A DNA stretch of 16,015 nucleotides from Candidatus Omnitrophota bacterium. Lineage in GTDB: Bacteria; Omnitrophota; Gorgyraeia; Duberdicusellales; 4484-171. The stretch spans positions 1 to 16,015 of the forward strand of contig JAQVOZ010000009.1 of assembly GCA_028702365.1 (NCBI GenBank), written 5' to 3'. The notes below the pieces were generated by a model. That model was not told the origin of the DNA, did not search any database, and was given only the letters and a program-made list of their open reading frames with translations. A program made the translations under genes and the position numbers. Each line of letters opens with the position of its first letter. Position 1 is the stretch's first letter. Shown piece after piece: positions 1-7,015 of the stretch.

Positions 1-230
1 CCGTAAGGCCTACCGTGAGCAGTTTACGGAAAGATGCCAGTGTTCGCGAGCAAACCATATTAACGCAGGTTACGATCAACGATGGAGAAACTATTGTCAT
101 AGGCGGGGTTGATTCAGAGAAGCGTATTGATAAAAACAATCACACCTTATTTAACGTTCCGCTTTATTCAAAGAGCAAATCCGCCAGAAAAAAAGTAGTA
201 ATGTTTCTTACGGCGAAAATTGTCGAATGA
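1..230 (+). CDS. Secretin C-terminal fragment (type II secretion/type IV pilus GspD/PilQ family), 5' truncated
   Basis: The frame is open to the left edge (it reads V-R-P-T-V before the first possible GTG at 15), so this is the 3' end of a longer gene. The visible residues match the end of the secretin beta-barrel domain: a V-x-P-T-V-S strand, then D-G-E-T-I-V-I-G-G-V, the hallmark of the last secretin strands, then a short N-V-P-L-Y segment and a closing K-K-V-V-M-F-L-T-A-K-I strand. Secretins form the outer-membrane channel of type II secretion, type IV pili and related machines. The usual V-P-x-L-x-x-I-P-x-L-G-x-L-F stretch is altered here (FNVPLYSKSKS), so the exact subfamily cannot be told from 75 residues. 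The stop is TGA at 228-230. Confidence 0.85.
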   Translation, partial: VRPTVSSLRKDASVREQTILTQVTINDGETIVIGGVDSEKRIDKNNHTLFNVPLYSKSKSARKKVVMFLTAKIVE

Positions 231-247
231 GGCCCGTATTTTTCCAA

Positions 248-271
248 GCCTAGCCGCAAAAGGCGGCAGGC
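248..271. repeat. GC-rich stem-loop downstream of secretin
   Basis: GCCT-a-GCCGC (248-257) pairs with GCGGC-AGGC (263-271) around the loop AAAAG, giving nine base pairs with one bulged A. It lies 18 bases after the secretin stop. No T-tract follows on either strand, so it is not a textbook intrinsic terminator. It shares the GGCAGGCA core with the GC-rich palindrome at 4073-4113, so the two may belong to one dispersed palindromic family (inference). Confidence 0.5.
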
Positions 272-326
272 AGGCACGTGAAAAAATAATTGATTTATCT
301 AAAATATACTTCCGGGTGCCTGCATA

Positions 327-368
327 CTGGGAAAATTTCCTGTTTTTTGGGACAGGAAATTTTCCCAG
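327..368. repeat. Perfect 16-bp inverted repeat (hairpin)
   Basis: The arm at 327-342 (CTGGGAAAATTTCCTG) is the exact reverse complement of the arm at 353-368. The 10-base loop is T-rich (343-352). The structure lies between the secretin and the MFS gene. It could terminate transcription from upstream or shape the leader RNA of the downstream gene, but no U-tract follows the stem on the + strand. Confidence 0.75.
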
Positions 369-381
369 AGTGCCTCGAAAG

Positions 382-412
382 TTAATTTCTTCGCCGTAGA
401 CGAAGAAATTAA
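382..412 (+). promoter_or_regulatory. Perfect 12-bp hairpin abutting the Shine-Dalgarno of the MFS gene
   Basis: TTAATTTCTTCG (382-393) pairs perfectly with CGAAGAAATTAA (401-412) around a 7-base loop. The next bases are GGAGG (413-417), then five bases to the GTG start at 423. The stem therefore ends directly at the ribosome binding site. A hairpin in this position can stabilise the mRNA 5' end or tune ribosome access; which of these applies here is unknown. Confidence 0.6.
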
Positions 413-422
413 GGAGGTTTAA

Positions 423-1586
423 GTGAAAAATCTAACGGCAATTGTTGCGCTCATGAGCGTATTTACTCTGGCGATTTGTTTTGTCGTCATAGGGGCTGTT
501 TCTGTTGAACTGAAATCAGCGCTCGGCATAGGAAATGGCGAAATCGGCACGTTAGTTTTAACTCTTTTTTTAACTGCCTGCATAGTGCAACTTATAATCG
601 GCCCTTTTGTGGATAAATTTGGGCATAAACCAATTGCAATAACCGGTTTTATAATCTGCAGCTTAAGTATGTTTCTTTTGGGGTCAGCTGCCAGTTTTAT
701 CATAGCCTTAGTTGCTGCTTTTTTACTGGGCATAGGGGCTATGTGTGTTAATACGGTAGGAAATACTTTAATGCCCGTAGTTTTATTCTCCGGCCGCGAC
801 CCGGCAAGGGCAAGCAACTTCGGAAATGGATTCTTTGGCCTGGGGCTTATTGCCACACCGCTTATAATTGCAGCTTTTGGGTTAAAATATAACAACGCTC
901 TTTTTTCAATTGGCGCATGCATCATTCTGTTTCTTTTATTTTCTCTTTTTGCTTCTTATCCTAAAGTTTCAACGGGTTTTAAGTTTTCTATGGCAATAAA
1001 ATTATTAGGTAAGATGCCCGTTGTGGTAGCAGCTCTTGCGCTTATCTGTTATATTTCACTGGAAAGCACAATGAATACCTGGATAAAATCTTTAATGGCG
1101 GAATTATTCGAAAATAGCGGTAACAGTAATTTTCTAGCGCATGCCGGATTTGTGCTTAGCTTGTTCGGAATTTGTATGATGCTGGGCCGCTTCATAAGCT
1201 CCGCAGTTAAAAACCTGACCAAAATAGGCGTGAATGTCATCGCGGCGTCTTCATTGGTTTCTATGCTTGCCATTATCCTGCTGATTATTACTAAAAGCTA
1301 TGTGCTTGCTATTGTGGCAATTGTTATAGTGGGATTTTCTTTTGCTCCAATTTTTCCTATTATTGTCGGCGTAACATTTGCGCGGTTTGAGACAAATCTT
1401 TACGGAAGTATTTTCGGCATTATTTTTTCAATCGGCCTTCTTGGCGGTACCTTTGTCCCGCAATATGTAGGCTATTTGGCGAAAGAAAAAACTATCCAGC
1501 AAAGCCTGTGGATTGCAGTTGCTATGGCGGGATTATTATTTGTTATAGCTTTGCTGATGGGGCGGTTAAATTCCAAAAGAGCATAA
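423..1586 (+). CDS. Major facilitator superfamily (MFS) permease
   Basis: This is a 387-residue, highly hydrophobic protein with about 12 predicted membrane segments in two halves, the usual MFS size. It has a clear motif A in the loop after helix 2 (G-P-F-V-D-K-F-G-H-K-P, the G-x3-D-x2-G-x-[KR] pattern). A small-residue-rich segment near residues 120-145 (G-R-D-P-A-R-A-S-N-F-G-N-G-F-F-G-L-G) recalls FucP-like sugar permeases. MFS proteins are inner-membrane secondary transporters; the substrate cannot be read from sequence. The GTG start at 423 is supported by GGAGG at 413-417 with five-base spacing. The gene is separated from the BaiN-like gene by 31 bases and may be co-transcribed with it. 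No truncation is seen. Confidence 0.9.
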   Translation: MKNLTAIVALMSVFTLAICFVVIGAVSVELKSALGIGNGEIGTLVLTLFLTACIVQLIIGPFVDKFGHKPIAITGFIICSLSMFLLGSAASFIIALVAAFLLGIGAMCVNTVGNTLMPVVLFSGRDPARASNFGNGFFGLGLIATPLIIAAFGLKYNNALFSIGACIILFLLFSLFASYPKVSTGFKFSMAIKLLGKMPVVVAALALICYISLESTMNTWIKSLMAELFENSGNSNFLAHAGFVLSLFGICMMLGRFISSAVKNLTKIGVNVIAASSLVSMLAIILLIITKSYVLAIVAIVIVGFSFAPIFPIIVGVTFARFETNLYGSIFGIIFSIGLLGGTFVPQYVGYLAKEKTIQQSLWIAVAMAGLLFVIALLMGRLNSKRA

Positions 1587-1617
1587 ATTAAATCCATTCT
1601 TAAGGCGCGCAGTTAAT

Positions 1618-2862
1618 ATGCTAACAATGCAAAGCTATGATGCAATTATAATTGGAGCGGGCCCGGCAGGCATGATAGCCGCAATGCGCGCTTCCGAAAA
1701 TAATAAAAAAGTTCTTCTTATTGAAAGAAACCATACCCTTGGCGTTAAGCTTCTTATAACCGGGGGAGGCCGTTGTAATCTTACCAATGCGTCTGATATT
1801 GAGGATTTTCTTAATAAATTTTCCGCATCAAAAGATTTTTTGAGAAATTCTTTTGCCCAGTTTTTTAATACTGAACTTTTATCATTTTTTGAGAAAAGCG
1901 GTATTGCTTTTAAGACGGAAGAAAATGGATGCGTGTTTCCCGTCGGCGATAAGGCAATGGATATTTTAAATGTTTTGAAACAGAAACTACAAGAAAATAA
2001 TGTTGAAATCCTGACGGGTGAACGCGTAAAAAATATTACCATAAAAAATAAAAGGGTTGAAGGCGTTATAACATTTTCGAATAAACAATTTTTAGCCAAA
2101 AGTGTTGTGGTTTCAACCGGCGGGCTTTCGTACCCCAAAACCGGTTCCACCGGTGACGGTTACGAATTGGCTAAAAAACTTGGCCACACCATAACGCCTT
2201 TAAAGCCGGCGCTTGTTCCGATAGCTATTAAAGAAAAATTTATAAAAGACTGGCAGGGCATATCGCTTAAAAAAGTGCTGGTAACTGTTCTGGATAACGG
2301 CAAAAAAGTTGCTGAACGTTTGGACGATATAATTTTTACTCATTTTGGCATATCCGGGCCGGTAATCCTTGATGTAAGTGCTGTTGTTTATGATAAGCTG
2401 GAGCTTAAAAATAAAGTTGAGCTGGCTATTAATTTTGTGCCGAAATTAAATCAAAAAGAGTTAGATGTTTTTGTTTTACGCGAACTTAAAATAAACTCTG
2501 CAAAAACAATAAAAAATATGTTTAAAGATGTTTTACCGAGAAAAATGATGGAGCAATTTCTTAAATATTGCAACTTAAGCCCAGATATAACTGCGCATCA
2601 AATGACTACTGAAGAAAGGAAGAGGTTTATTAAGGGGTTATCAAACTTGTGTTTAACTGTAGAGAGGGTATTGCCTATAAAAGACGGCATTATAACCAGA
2701 GGGGGAGTAAACACAAAAGAAATAAATCCGAAAACCCTTGAATCAAAGCTTGTTGAGGGATTGTTTTTTGCCGGTGAAGTGATAGATATTGATGCAACTA
2801 CCGGTGGGTATAATTTGCAGGCGGCATTTTCAACCGGATGGGTTTGCGGCGGAAATATTTAA
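1618..2862 (+). CDS. BaiN/HI0933-family FAD-dependent oxidoreductase (YhiN-like)
   Basis: A 414-residue flavoprotein. The N-terminus has the Rossmann dinucleotide-binding motif G-A-G-P-A-G (residues 13-18) and the acidic residue ending the second strand (L-L-I-E-R). These are followed by the family signature T-G-G-G-R-C-N-L-T-N (near 50-58) and a second glycine-rich strand V-V-V-S-T-G-G-L-S-Y-P. The C-terminus ends with G-E-V-x-D-x-D-A-T-T-G-G-Y-N-L-Q-A-A, which closes the FAD site in HI0933-like proteins. The length is normal for the family. Members are annotated variously as aminoacetone oxidase-like or NAD(P)/FAD-dependent oxidoreductases, and the physiological substrate is usually unknown. 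The start could be ATG 1618 or ATG 1627; neither has a strong Shine-Dalgarno, and both keep the FAD motif. Confidence 0.93.
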   Translation: MLTMQSYDAIIIGAGPAGMIAAMRASENNKKVLLIERNHTLGVKLLITGGGRCNLTNASDIEDFLNKFSASKDFLRNSFAQFFNTELLSFFEKSGIAFKTEENGCVFPVGDKAMDILNVLKQKLQENNVEILTGERVKNITIKNKRVEGVITFSNKQFLAKSVVVSTGGLSYPKTGSTGDGYELAKKLGHTITPLKPALVPIAIKEKFIKDWQGISLKKVLVTVLDNGKKVAERLDDIIFTHFGISGPVILDVSAVVYDKLELKNKVELAINFVPKLNQKELDVFVLRELKINSAKTIKNMFKDVLPRKMMEQFLKYCNLSPDITAHQMTTEERKRFIKGLSNLCLTVERVLPIKDGIITRGGVNTKEINPKTLESKLVEGLFFAGEVIDIDATTGGYNLQAAFSTGWVCGGNI

Positions 2863-2884
2863 GAGACAAACAGGAAGATAAATA

Positions 2885-3886
2885 ATGCATCAAGTGCGTA
2901 ACTTTAGCCAATACGGACAGCCGGTTCTTAAGGGCCTTGTAACTCCGGAGAAGGCAAAAATCCACGCACAAACTCTTGCAAACAGCCTTCGTAAAAAATT
3001 CAGGCACCTTTCCAGGCGCTTTAAGCGCGAAGGCATAGATTGTTTCAGGCTCTATGATTGGGATAGCCCGGATATCCGCGTTGTTGTTGACTGGTACGCA
3101 GGCCGGCTTGTTGTTGCTGAATATGAACGTAAGCAAACCGGCCCCGAGTATTTGCCCCAAATGGCCAGCGCAGCTGCAGCAGTTTTAAACGTCTCGTCAA
3201 ACAAGGTATATATCCGTCGCCGGCATACAAATATAACAGATGCGCCCCGTTATAAAAAGCTCAATGTCAAAGGCGAACGTTTTAAAGTCCGTGAACGTAA
3301 CCTCTGGTTTTGGGTAAATTTAAGCGATTTTCTTGATACCGGTTTATTTTCAGACCATCGTGATACGCGCGTTATTATTGGTAAGCTTGCAAAAGACAAA
3401 GACTTTTTAAATCTATTTGCATATACCGGAACATTTACCTGTACTGCCGCCGCCGCAGGCGCGCGTACAACAACAACTGTTGACCGGTCACAAACCTATA
3501 TTAAATGGGCTAAAGATAATATGTTATTGAACGGGCTCTTAGGCCCAAAGCATCAATTTATACAATCGGATGTTAAAAAATATTTAGCGTGTGCTCTATC
3601 TCAAGGAAAACGTTTCTCGCTGGCATTTCTTGACCCGCCATCCTTCTATAAAAACGAGAGAGAACAAATATCGTTTGATGTAAACCGCGATCACCCTGAA
3701 CTAATCCGTGAAGTTTTAAAGCTTATGTTGCCGGGCTCAGATGTATTTTTCTCCACAAACCATCAACGTTTTGAACCTCGTTTCGAAAATATCACCGCAA
3801 AGGAAATAATCAAATTAACCCCACAAACAGTTCCTGAAGATTATCGTAATCGCAACGTCCATAACTGCTGGCAGATTAAAGTATGA
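2885..3886 (+). CDS. rlmK: RlmK-like class I SAM-dependent 23S rRNA methyltransferase
   Basis: This 333-residue protein corresponds to the C-terminal RlmK half of E. coli RlmKL, which makes m7G2069 in 23S rRNA. An N-terminal PUA/EEHEE-like region carries E-G-I-D-C-F-R-L-Y-D. The Rossmann methyltransferase domain follows, with L-W-V-N-L-like W-V-N-L-S-D-F-L-D-T-G-L-F, the SAM-binding motif D-F-L-N-L-F-A-Y-T-G-T (about 176-186), T-T-T-V-D-R-S (acidic ribose contact), and motif IV L-D-P-P-S-F. The end H-N-C-W-x-I also matches. The RlmL (m2G) half is absent, so this is a stand-alone RlmK. AGGA lies upstream of the ATG at 2885. The arginine codons are strongly CGN-biased, unlike the adjacent flavoprotein gene. 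Exact modification-site specificity is inferred from homology. Confidence 0.88.
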   Translation: MHQVRNFSQYGQPVLKGLVTPEKAKIHAQTLANSLRKKFRHLSRRFKREGIDCFRLYDWDSPDIRVVVDWYAGRLVVAEYERKQTGPEYLPQMASAAAAVLNVSSNKVYIRRRHTNITDAPRYKKLNVKGERFKVRERNLWFWVNLSDFLDTGLFSDHRDTRVIIGKLAKDKDFLNLFAYTGTFTCTAAAAGARTTTTVDRSQTYIKWAKDNMLLNGLLGPKHQFIQSDVKKYLACALSQGKRFSLAFLDPPSFYKNEREQISFDVNRDHPELIREVLKLMLPGSDVFFSTNHQRFEPRFENITAKEIIKLTPQTVPEDYRNRNVHNCWQIKV

Positions 3887-4072
3887 ATATTATTTGGATA
3901 AATCGGAAATACCCTGGGGTTGTGGAGGAGGGTACTTTTTGAGATTAATTTTTACCCTTTTGGTTTTGGATAAACGAAAAAAATACAGTAAGTTTTATCC
4001 TTGGTGTCGCACAAAGCGTTGCGTGCTATATCAGGAAAGATTTTAACCCTTTTACCAGGTGGCTGGGGTTTA

Positions 4073-4113
4073 CCCGCGGACATGCCTGCCTTCGGCAGTC
4101 AGGCCCGCGCGGG
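4073..4113. repeat. GC-rich REP-like palindrome
   Basis: CCCGCG (4073-4078) pairs with CGCGGG (4108-4113). Inside, CTGCC (4086-4090) pairs with GGCAG (4094-4098) around the loop TTC, with an alternative GCCTG/CAGGC pairing (4084-4088 with 4100-4104). Its base composition stands out from the AT-rich surroundings. It may be a short dispersed palindromic element; the stem-loop at 248-271 shares the GGCAGGCA core. No T-tract follows. Confidence 0.55.
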
Positions 4114-4210
4114 CCCCAAAAACAAATTTTGTAGTTTTAAAAGCATAACCTTTGCTATTTATTCCAACCTTATGCCAGCTTCACGAGGGAAAGAGGAAAT
4201 ACGATACTAA

Positions 4211-4240
4211 TATACTTTACTATACTTTACTATACTTTAT
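4211..4240. repeat. Three tandem 10-bp repeats (TATACTTTAC/T), putative upstream operator
   Basis: TATACTTTAC occurs at 4211 and 4221, and TATACTTTAT at 4231, in exact head-to-tail register. The block ends 27 bases before the -35 box of the promoter at 4268. The same unit recurs at 4291 and 4311, so every copy starts on the same 10-bp phase, close to one helical turn. This suggests cooperative binding of a protein along one DNA face; the product of the next gene is the obvious candidate (inference). Confidence 0.8.
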
Positions 4241-4267
4241 AATATTCAGAATAAAAGAAGAAAAACA

Positions 4268-4296
4268 TTGACAATAAAACCTGTGCAAGATATACT
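4268..4296 (+). promoter_or_regulatory. Near-consensus sigma-70 promoter for the polysaccharide operon
   Basis: A perfect -35 hexamer TTGACA (4268-4273) is separated by exactly 17 bases from TATACT (4291-4296), which matches the TATAAT consensus at five of six positions. The predicted start is near 4303, giving a leader of about 58 bases before the HTH gene. The -10 box is the first six bases of a TATACTTTAG repeat, so a repeat-binding protein would compete directly with RNA polymerase. Confidence 0.8.
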
Positions 4297-4324
4297 TTAG
4301 TAGAGCTTAATATACTTTAGTATA
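4291..4324. repeat. Promoter-overlapping operator repeats (TATACTTTAG)
   Basis: TATACTTTAG starts at 4291 and 4311, with a degenerate unit (TAGAGCTTAA) at 4301 between them. The right copy extends to TATAC-TTTA-GTATA (4311-4324), a short palindrome with 5-base arms. The block covers the -10 box and the predicted transcription start, the classic location for a repressor site. Autoregulation by the HTH protein encoded at 4361 is inferred from proximity. Confidence 0.7.
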
Positions 4325-4360
4325 GTAATAAAATTAAGTAACCAACCATTTTTTAGAAAA

Positions 4361-4561
4361 ATGAATCTTCAAACAACCAAAATCTATCGCACTAAAGATG
4401 TTTTAAAAATTGTGGGCATTTCAAGGGCTACTCTTTACAACTGGCTTAGAGGCCAGAAAGTAAAAGAAGTAGTAAGAGACAGAAACAGTTTTAGAATTTT
4501 TACCGAGGAAGATATTCAAAGAATCTTGGCTTACAAAAATATGGTTAAACATCCGTTATGA
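4361..4561 (+). CDS. Small MerR-type helix-turn-helix DNA-binding protein
   Basis: A 66-residue protein that is essentially one winged-HTH domain of the MerR/excisionase class. Residues 8-30 (I-Y-R-T-K-D-V-L-K-I-V-G-I-S-R-A-T-L-Y-N-W-L-R) form the helix-turn-helix, and residues 39-56 (R-D-R-N-S-F-R-I-F-T-E-E-D-I-Q-R-I-L) form the wing and following helix. There is no dimerisation helix or effector domain, so it is much shorter than a true MerR activator and nearer to AlpA/Xis-sized proteins. Its position just behind the repeat-covered promoter suggests that it binds those repeats and controls the operon (inference). The stop overlaps the start of the PilZ gene (ATGA, 4558-4561), which implies translational coupling. 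Confidence 0.85.
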   Translation: MNLQTTKIYRTKDVLKIVGISRATLYNWLRGQKVKEVVRDRNSFRIFTEEDIQRILAYKNMVKHPL

Positions 4562-4941
4562 TTTTCAAAAAAAAATATTCGGAAAAGCGGGCGTTTGAAC
4601 GGGAAAATTGTTATTGTCTTGTCCGCTATAAAACCTTGGACGGGAAAGGGGATTCTGCCACGATAGTAACTTCTTTGAGAAATATCAGCGGCGGAGGGTT
4701 GCTGCTTAAATTCAAAGAACCCCACTTATTGGGTGTGCGGGTAGAGATAAAAATAAATCTTCCGATGCCGGACGATTCTCTGATTTCCGCTGTAGCAGAA
4801 ATAGTAAGGCTTAAGGCTTATGCGAAGGCTAAAGAACATTGGGCGGGGGTGAGATTTATTGATATAAAAGAAGAGGATAGAAAAAAAATAATTGATTTTA
4901 TCGAATTTAGAAAAACTAACAAAAATGGCATTAAATCTTAA
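4558..4941 (+). CDS. PilZ-domain c-di-GMP receptor protein
   Basis: A 127-residue single PilZ domain. Both c-di-GMP-binding motifs are present: R-x3-R (R11-A-F-E-R15) and N-x-S-x-x-G (N42-I-S-G-G-G47). The C-terminal strand H-W-A-G-V-R-F-I-D-I, typical of PilZ barrels, follows. The protein is probably cytoplasmic, with no signal peptide or membrane helix. It overlaps the HTH gene by four bases and the BY-kinase gene by about 17 bases, so it is made as part of the export operon. PilZ proteins often gate polysaccharide synthesis or export in response to c-di-GMP; here the target is inferred to be the Wzz/Wza machinery encoded downstream. Confidence 0.92.
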   Translation: MIFKKKYSEKRAFERENCYCLVRYKTLDGKGDSATIVTSLRNISGGGLLLKFKEPHLLGVRVEIKINLPMPDDSLISAVAEIVRLKAYAKAKEHWAGVRFIDIKEEDRKKIIDFIEFRKTNKNGIKS

Positions 4942-7015
4942 TTTAGAAAAAGATATTGAACGTAGCCTCAGGGATTACTGGGAAATATTATACAAACGAA
5001 GATTTGTTTTTATTGTAGTATTCCTGGCCAGTTTCATCATAACCGCGCTATTGGTTATTTTTGTAGTTCGTGTCAAATATAAAGCAACCGCAATGATTAT
5101 TATCGCACCTCCTTCCGTCCAGGTGGTAAAAGACAAAGAGGTTTCGATACGTGAATCTTATGATGTTACCAATGAAGTTCATGCTATACAGGGCGATATA
5201 ATAGCAGCAAAAGCTTCAAGTTATCTCAAAAATAATAACGAACATAATCTAAATATCTTGCCCGGTGAAATAAAGGCGATGCTTGGAGTTTCCAATAAAT
5301 TAAAAACCGATATTATAGAAATTTCCGCCATAAGCCATGATCGCTACAAAACATTTTTTGTATTAAAAGCTATTATTGCAGCGTATATAGATGACGCTAA
5401 AGAACGCCGGGATAAAATGGTTAAAGATTTGTATACTGCTTTGTCTAATCAACTGGAACAGAAACGTAAAGAAATAGAAATTGCCGAGAATGCATTGACA
5501 AAATTTTTGCTGGATAATGAAATTATCGCAAGCGCGCTTGAGGTGGGCACCAGCGAAATAGAAACAGGTGCGGCAGATAAGAATGAATTAACAAAAGAGC
5601 CTCAGATAAACGAAAAATACCTGCTTTTAAAATCCCAAAAAATGGACAAAGAAGCTTTTTTGGAAGAAATCAAAAATTACAGGAAGCAGGATGATATTAC
5701 TGCGCTGGCAGTGATTGCCAAGAGAGAGCCGAACATGGTAGATTTAACGCTGAGGGATGCGCTCTATGAGAAAGAAAGGGAACTTGTAAAACTGTTGGTT
5801 ACTCAAAGCGAATTGCATCCCGATGCGATAGCGGTGAAAGGCGAGGTGGAAGAAGCAAAGAAAAAGATAACTTTTGAAGTTGACAGGGCAATTCAAAGTT
5901 TGGAAATTAGTATTAAATCTTTGGGGGTGGAAGAAGGAAAATTGCGCAAAATTATAGATGTTGGTTTAAGCAATAAAATGGTGGAATATAATACTCTCAA
6001 GCGGGATCTTGAGGTAAAGAAAAGCGTTTACGCCAATTTTTTAAATGAACTGCAGGTTATAAATGTAGCTGATAAATTGCAGGACGTGCCTTTCCTGAGG
6101 ATTATTAGGGAGCCGCTTTTGCCAACCGAACCCCAAGTTAGCAAGCCAATGTACTTGCTTCTGGCGCTTATATTTTCGTTTACAATTTCCGGATCCGTAA
6201 TTTTAGTTTTAGAAAATATAAATATAAGCATAGAAAGGGTAGAGGAGGTTGAAGAAATTTTAGACATTGAAGTATTAGCGACTGTGCCGTCATGGAAGAA
6301 GCGCCAGGAGGTAGCTAAGGAGGAGGGGGCAGTAGATGTGGGCTTGGTTGTCTCCAGGCACCCCAGGTCTGTAATAAGTGAAGCATTCAGGATGTTAAAG
6401 AATAATATACGGTTTATAAATGCTGATAAAAAATTAAAATCATTTGTAGTTACCAGCGCTAACCCGCAGGAAGGCAAATCCTTCATTTGCTCTAACCTGG
6501 CGATAATTATGGCAGCTGCCGGAGAAAAAATAGTTTTGATAGATGCTGATTTACGCCGGCCGTCAATCCATAAATATTTTAATGTCGAAAATAAAAATGG
6601 TTTAAGCGATTATCTTTTGGGCGAAGTTACGTTGGACAGCATAAAAACCCACGACACCAAGTTTGAAAACTTAAAAATAATACCTTCCGGCCATATACCT
6701 CAAAATCCCAATGAGATTTTAGGGACAAGGAAGATAAATGAGCTTATAGAAAAATTGAACAAGGAAAATAATATTGTCATAATTGATTCACCGCCTGTTC
6801 TGGCTGTTAGTGATAGCATGGTTTTGTCTGCTAAAACCGACGGGACAATTCTAGTTATTTTAGCCAACAATACTACAAAGCACTCAGCTGCCAGAGCCAA
6901 GCTTTTATTGAAAAATACGGGATCCAATATGTTGGGCGGTATATTAAACGGCGTTGAATCTGGCAGGGATGGCTATTATTATTGTAACCACGAATATTAT
7001 ACTAATGAAAAATAA
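4925..7015 (+). CDS. Polysaccharide co-polymerase / tyrosine autokinase (Wzz domain fused to BY-kinase)
   Basis: A 696-residue protein from ATG 4925. Order: a cytoplasmic N-terminus and TM1 (about 21-43), a Wzz periplasmic region with long coiled coils (about 150-360), a proline-rich E-P-x-L-P-x-x-P segment and TM2 (about 408-430), then a cytoplasmic BY-kinase domain. The kinase has Walker A A-N-P-Q-E-G-K-S (K518), Walker A' L-I-D-A-D-L-R-R-P (D540, D542) and Walker B I-V-I-I-D-S-P-P (D621). A C-terminal tail with five tyrosines (Y-Y-Y and Y-Y) is the usual autophosphorylation cluster. The protein resembles Wzc/ExoP: it sets polysaccharide chain length and drives export by phosphorylation cycling. 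An in-frame TTG at 4892 would add 11 residues, but ATG 4925 fits the family better. The end overlaps the Wza-like gene by 11 bases. Confidence 0.93.
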   Translation: MALNLNLEKDIERSLRDYWEILYKRRFVFIVVFLASFIITALLVIFVVRVKYKATAMIIIAPPSVQVVKDKEVSIRESYDVTNEVHAIQGDIIAAKASSYLKNNNEHNLNILPGEIKAMLGVSNKLKTDIIEISAISHDRYKTFFVLKAIIAAYIDDAKERRDKMVKDLYTALSNQLEQKRKEIEIAENALTKFLLDNEIIASALEVGTSEIETGAADKNELTKEPQINEKYLLLKSQKMDKEAFLEEIKNYRKQDDITALAVIAKREPNMVDLTLRDALYEKERELVKLLVTQSELHPDAIAVKGEVEEAKKKITFEVDRAIQSLEISIKSLGVEEGKLRKIIDVGLSNKMVEYNTLKRDLEVKKSVYANFLNELQVINVADKLQDVPFLRIIREPLLPTEPQVSKPMYLLLALIFSFTISGSVILVLENINISIERVEEVEEILDIEVLATVPSWKKRQEVAKEEGAVDVGLVVSRHPRSVISEAFRMLKNNIRFINADKKLKSFVVTSANPQEGKSFICSNLAIIMAAAGEKIVLIDADLRRPSIHKYFNVENKNGLSDYLLGEVTLDSIKTHDTKFENLKIIPSGHIPQNPNEILGTRKINELIEKLNKENNIVIIDSPPVLAVSDSMVLSAKTDGTILVILANNTTKHSAARAKLLLKNTGSNMLGGILNGVESGRDGYYYCNHEYYTNEK

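Larger units (their letters stand above)
3887..4360. other. Intergenic regulatory region between rlmK-like gene and the envelope operon
   Basis: This 474-base stretch has no supportable gene. The left part (3887-4060) is AT-rich with no clear signal. It then holds a GC-rich palindrome (4073-4113), three tandem 10-bp repeats (4211-4240), a sigma-70-type promoter (4268-4296), a second repeat block (4291-4324) and an AT-rich leader of about 55 bases before the ATG at 4361. No clear Shine-Dalgarno precedes that ATG. It appears to separate the housekeeping genes from the polysaccharide operon. Confidence 0.7.

Noticed and set aside
327..368. Calling the 16-bp hairpin an intrinsic terminator
   Set aside because: The stem is AT-rich in its core and no T-tract follows it on the + strand; the only T-run is in the loop.
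419..925. 168-codon minus-strand frame opposite the MFS gene
   Set aside because: It is a mirror of the permease coding sequence; its protein is proline/lysine-rich with no motif. The other minus-strand frames opposite real genes were rejected on the same grounds.
4001..4210. 69-codon + strand open frame in the intergenic region
   Set aside because: It crosses the GC-rich palindrome and reaches the operator repeats, has no ribosome binding site and gives a low-complexity protein resembling no family.
4892..4927. TTG 4892 as the start of the Wzz-BY-kinase
   Set aside because: It would add 11 residues from the PilZ overlap with only a distant purine run upstream. ATG 4925 starts the typical Wzz N-terminus.
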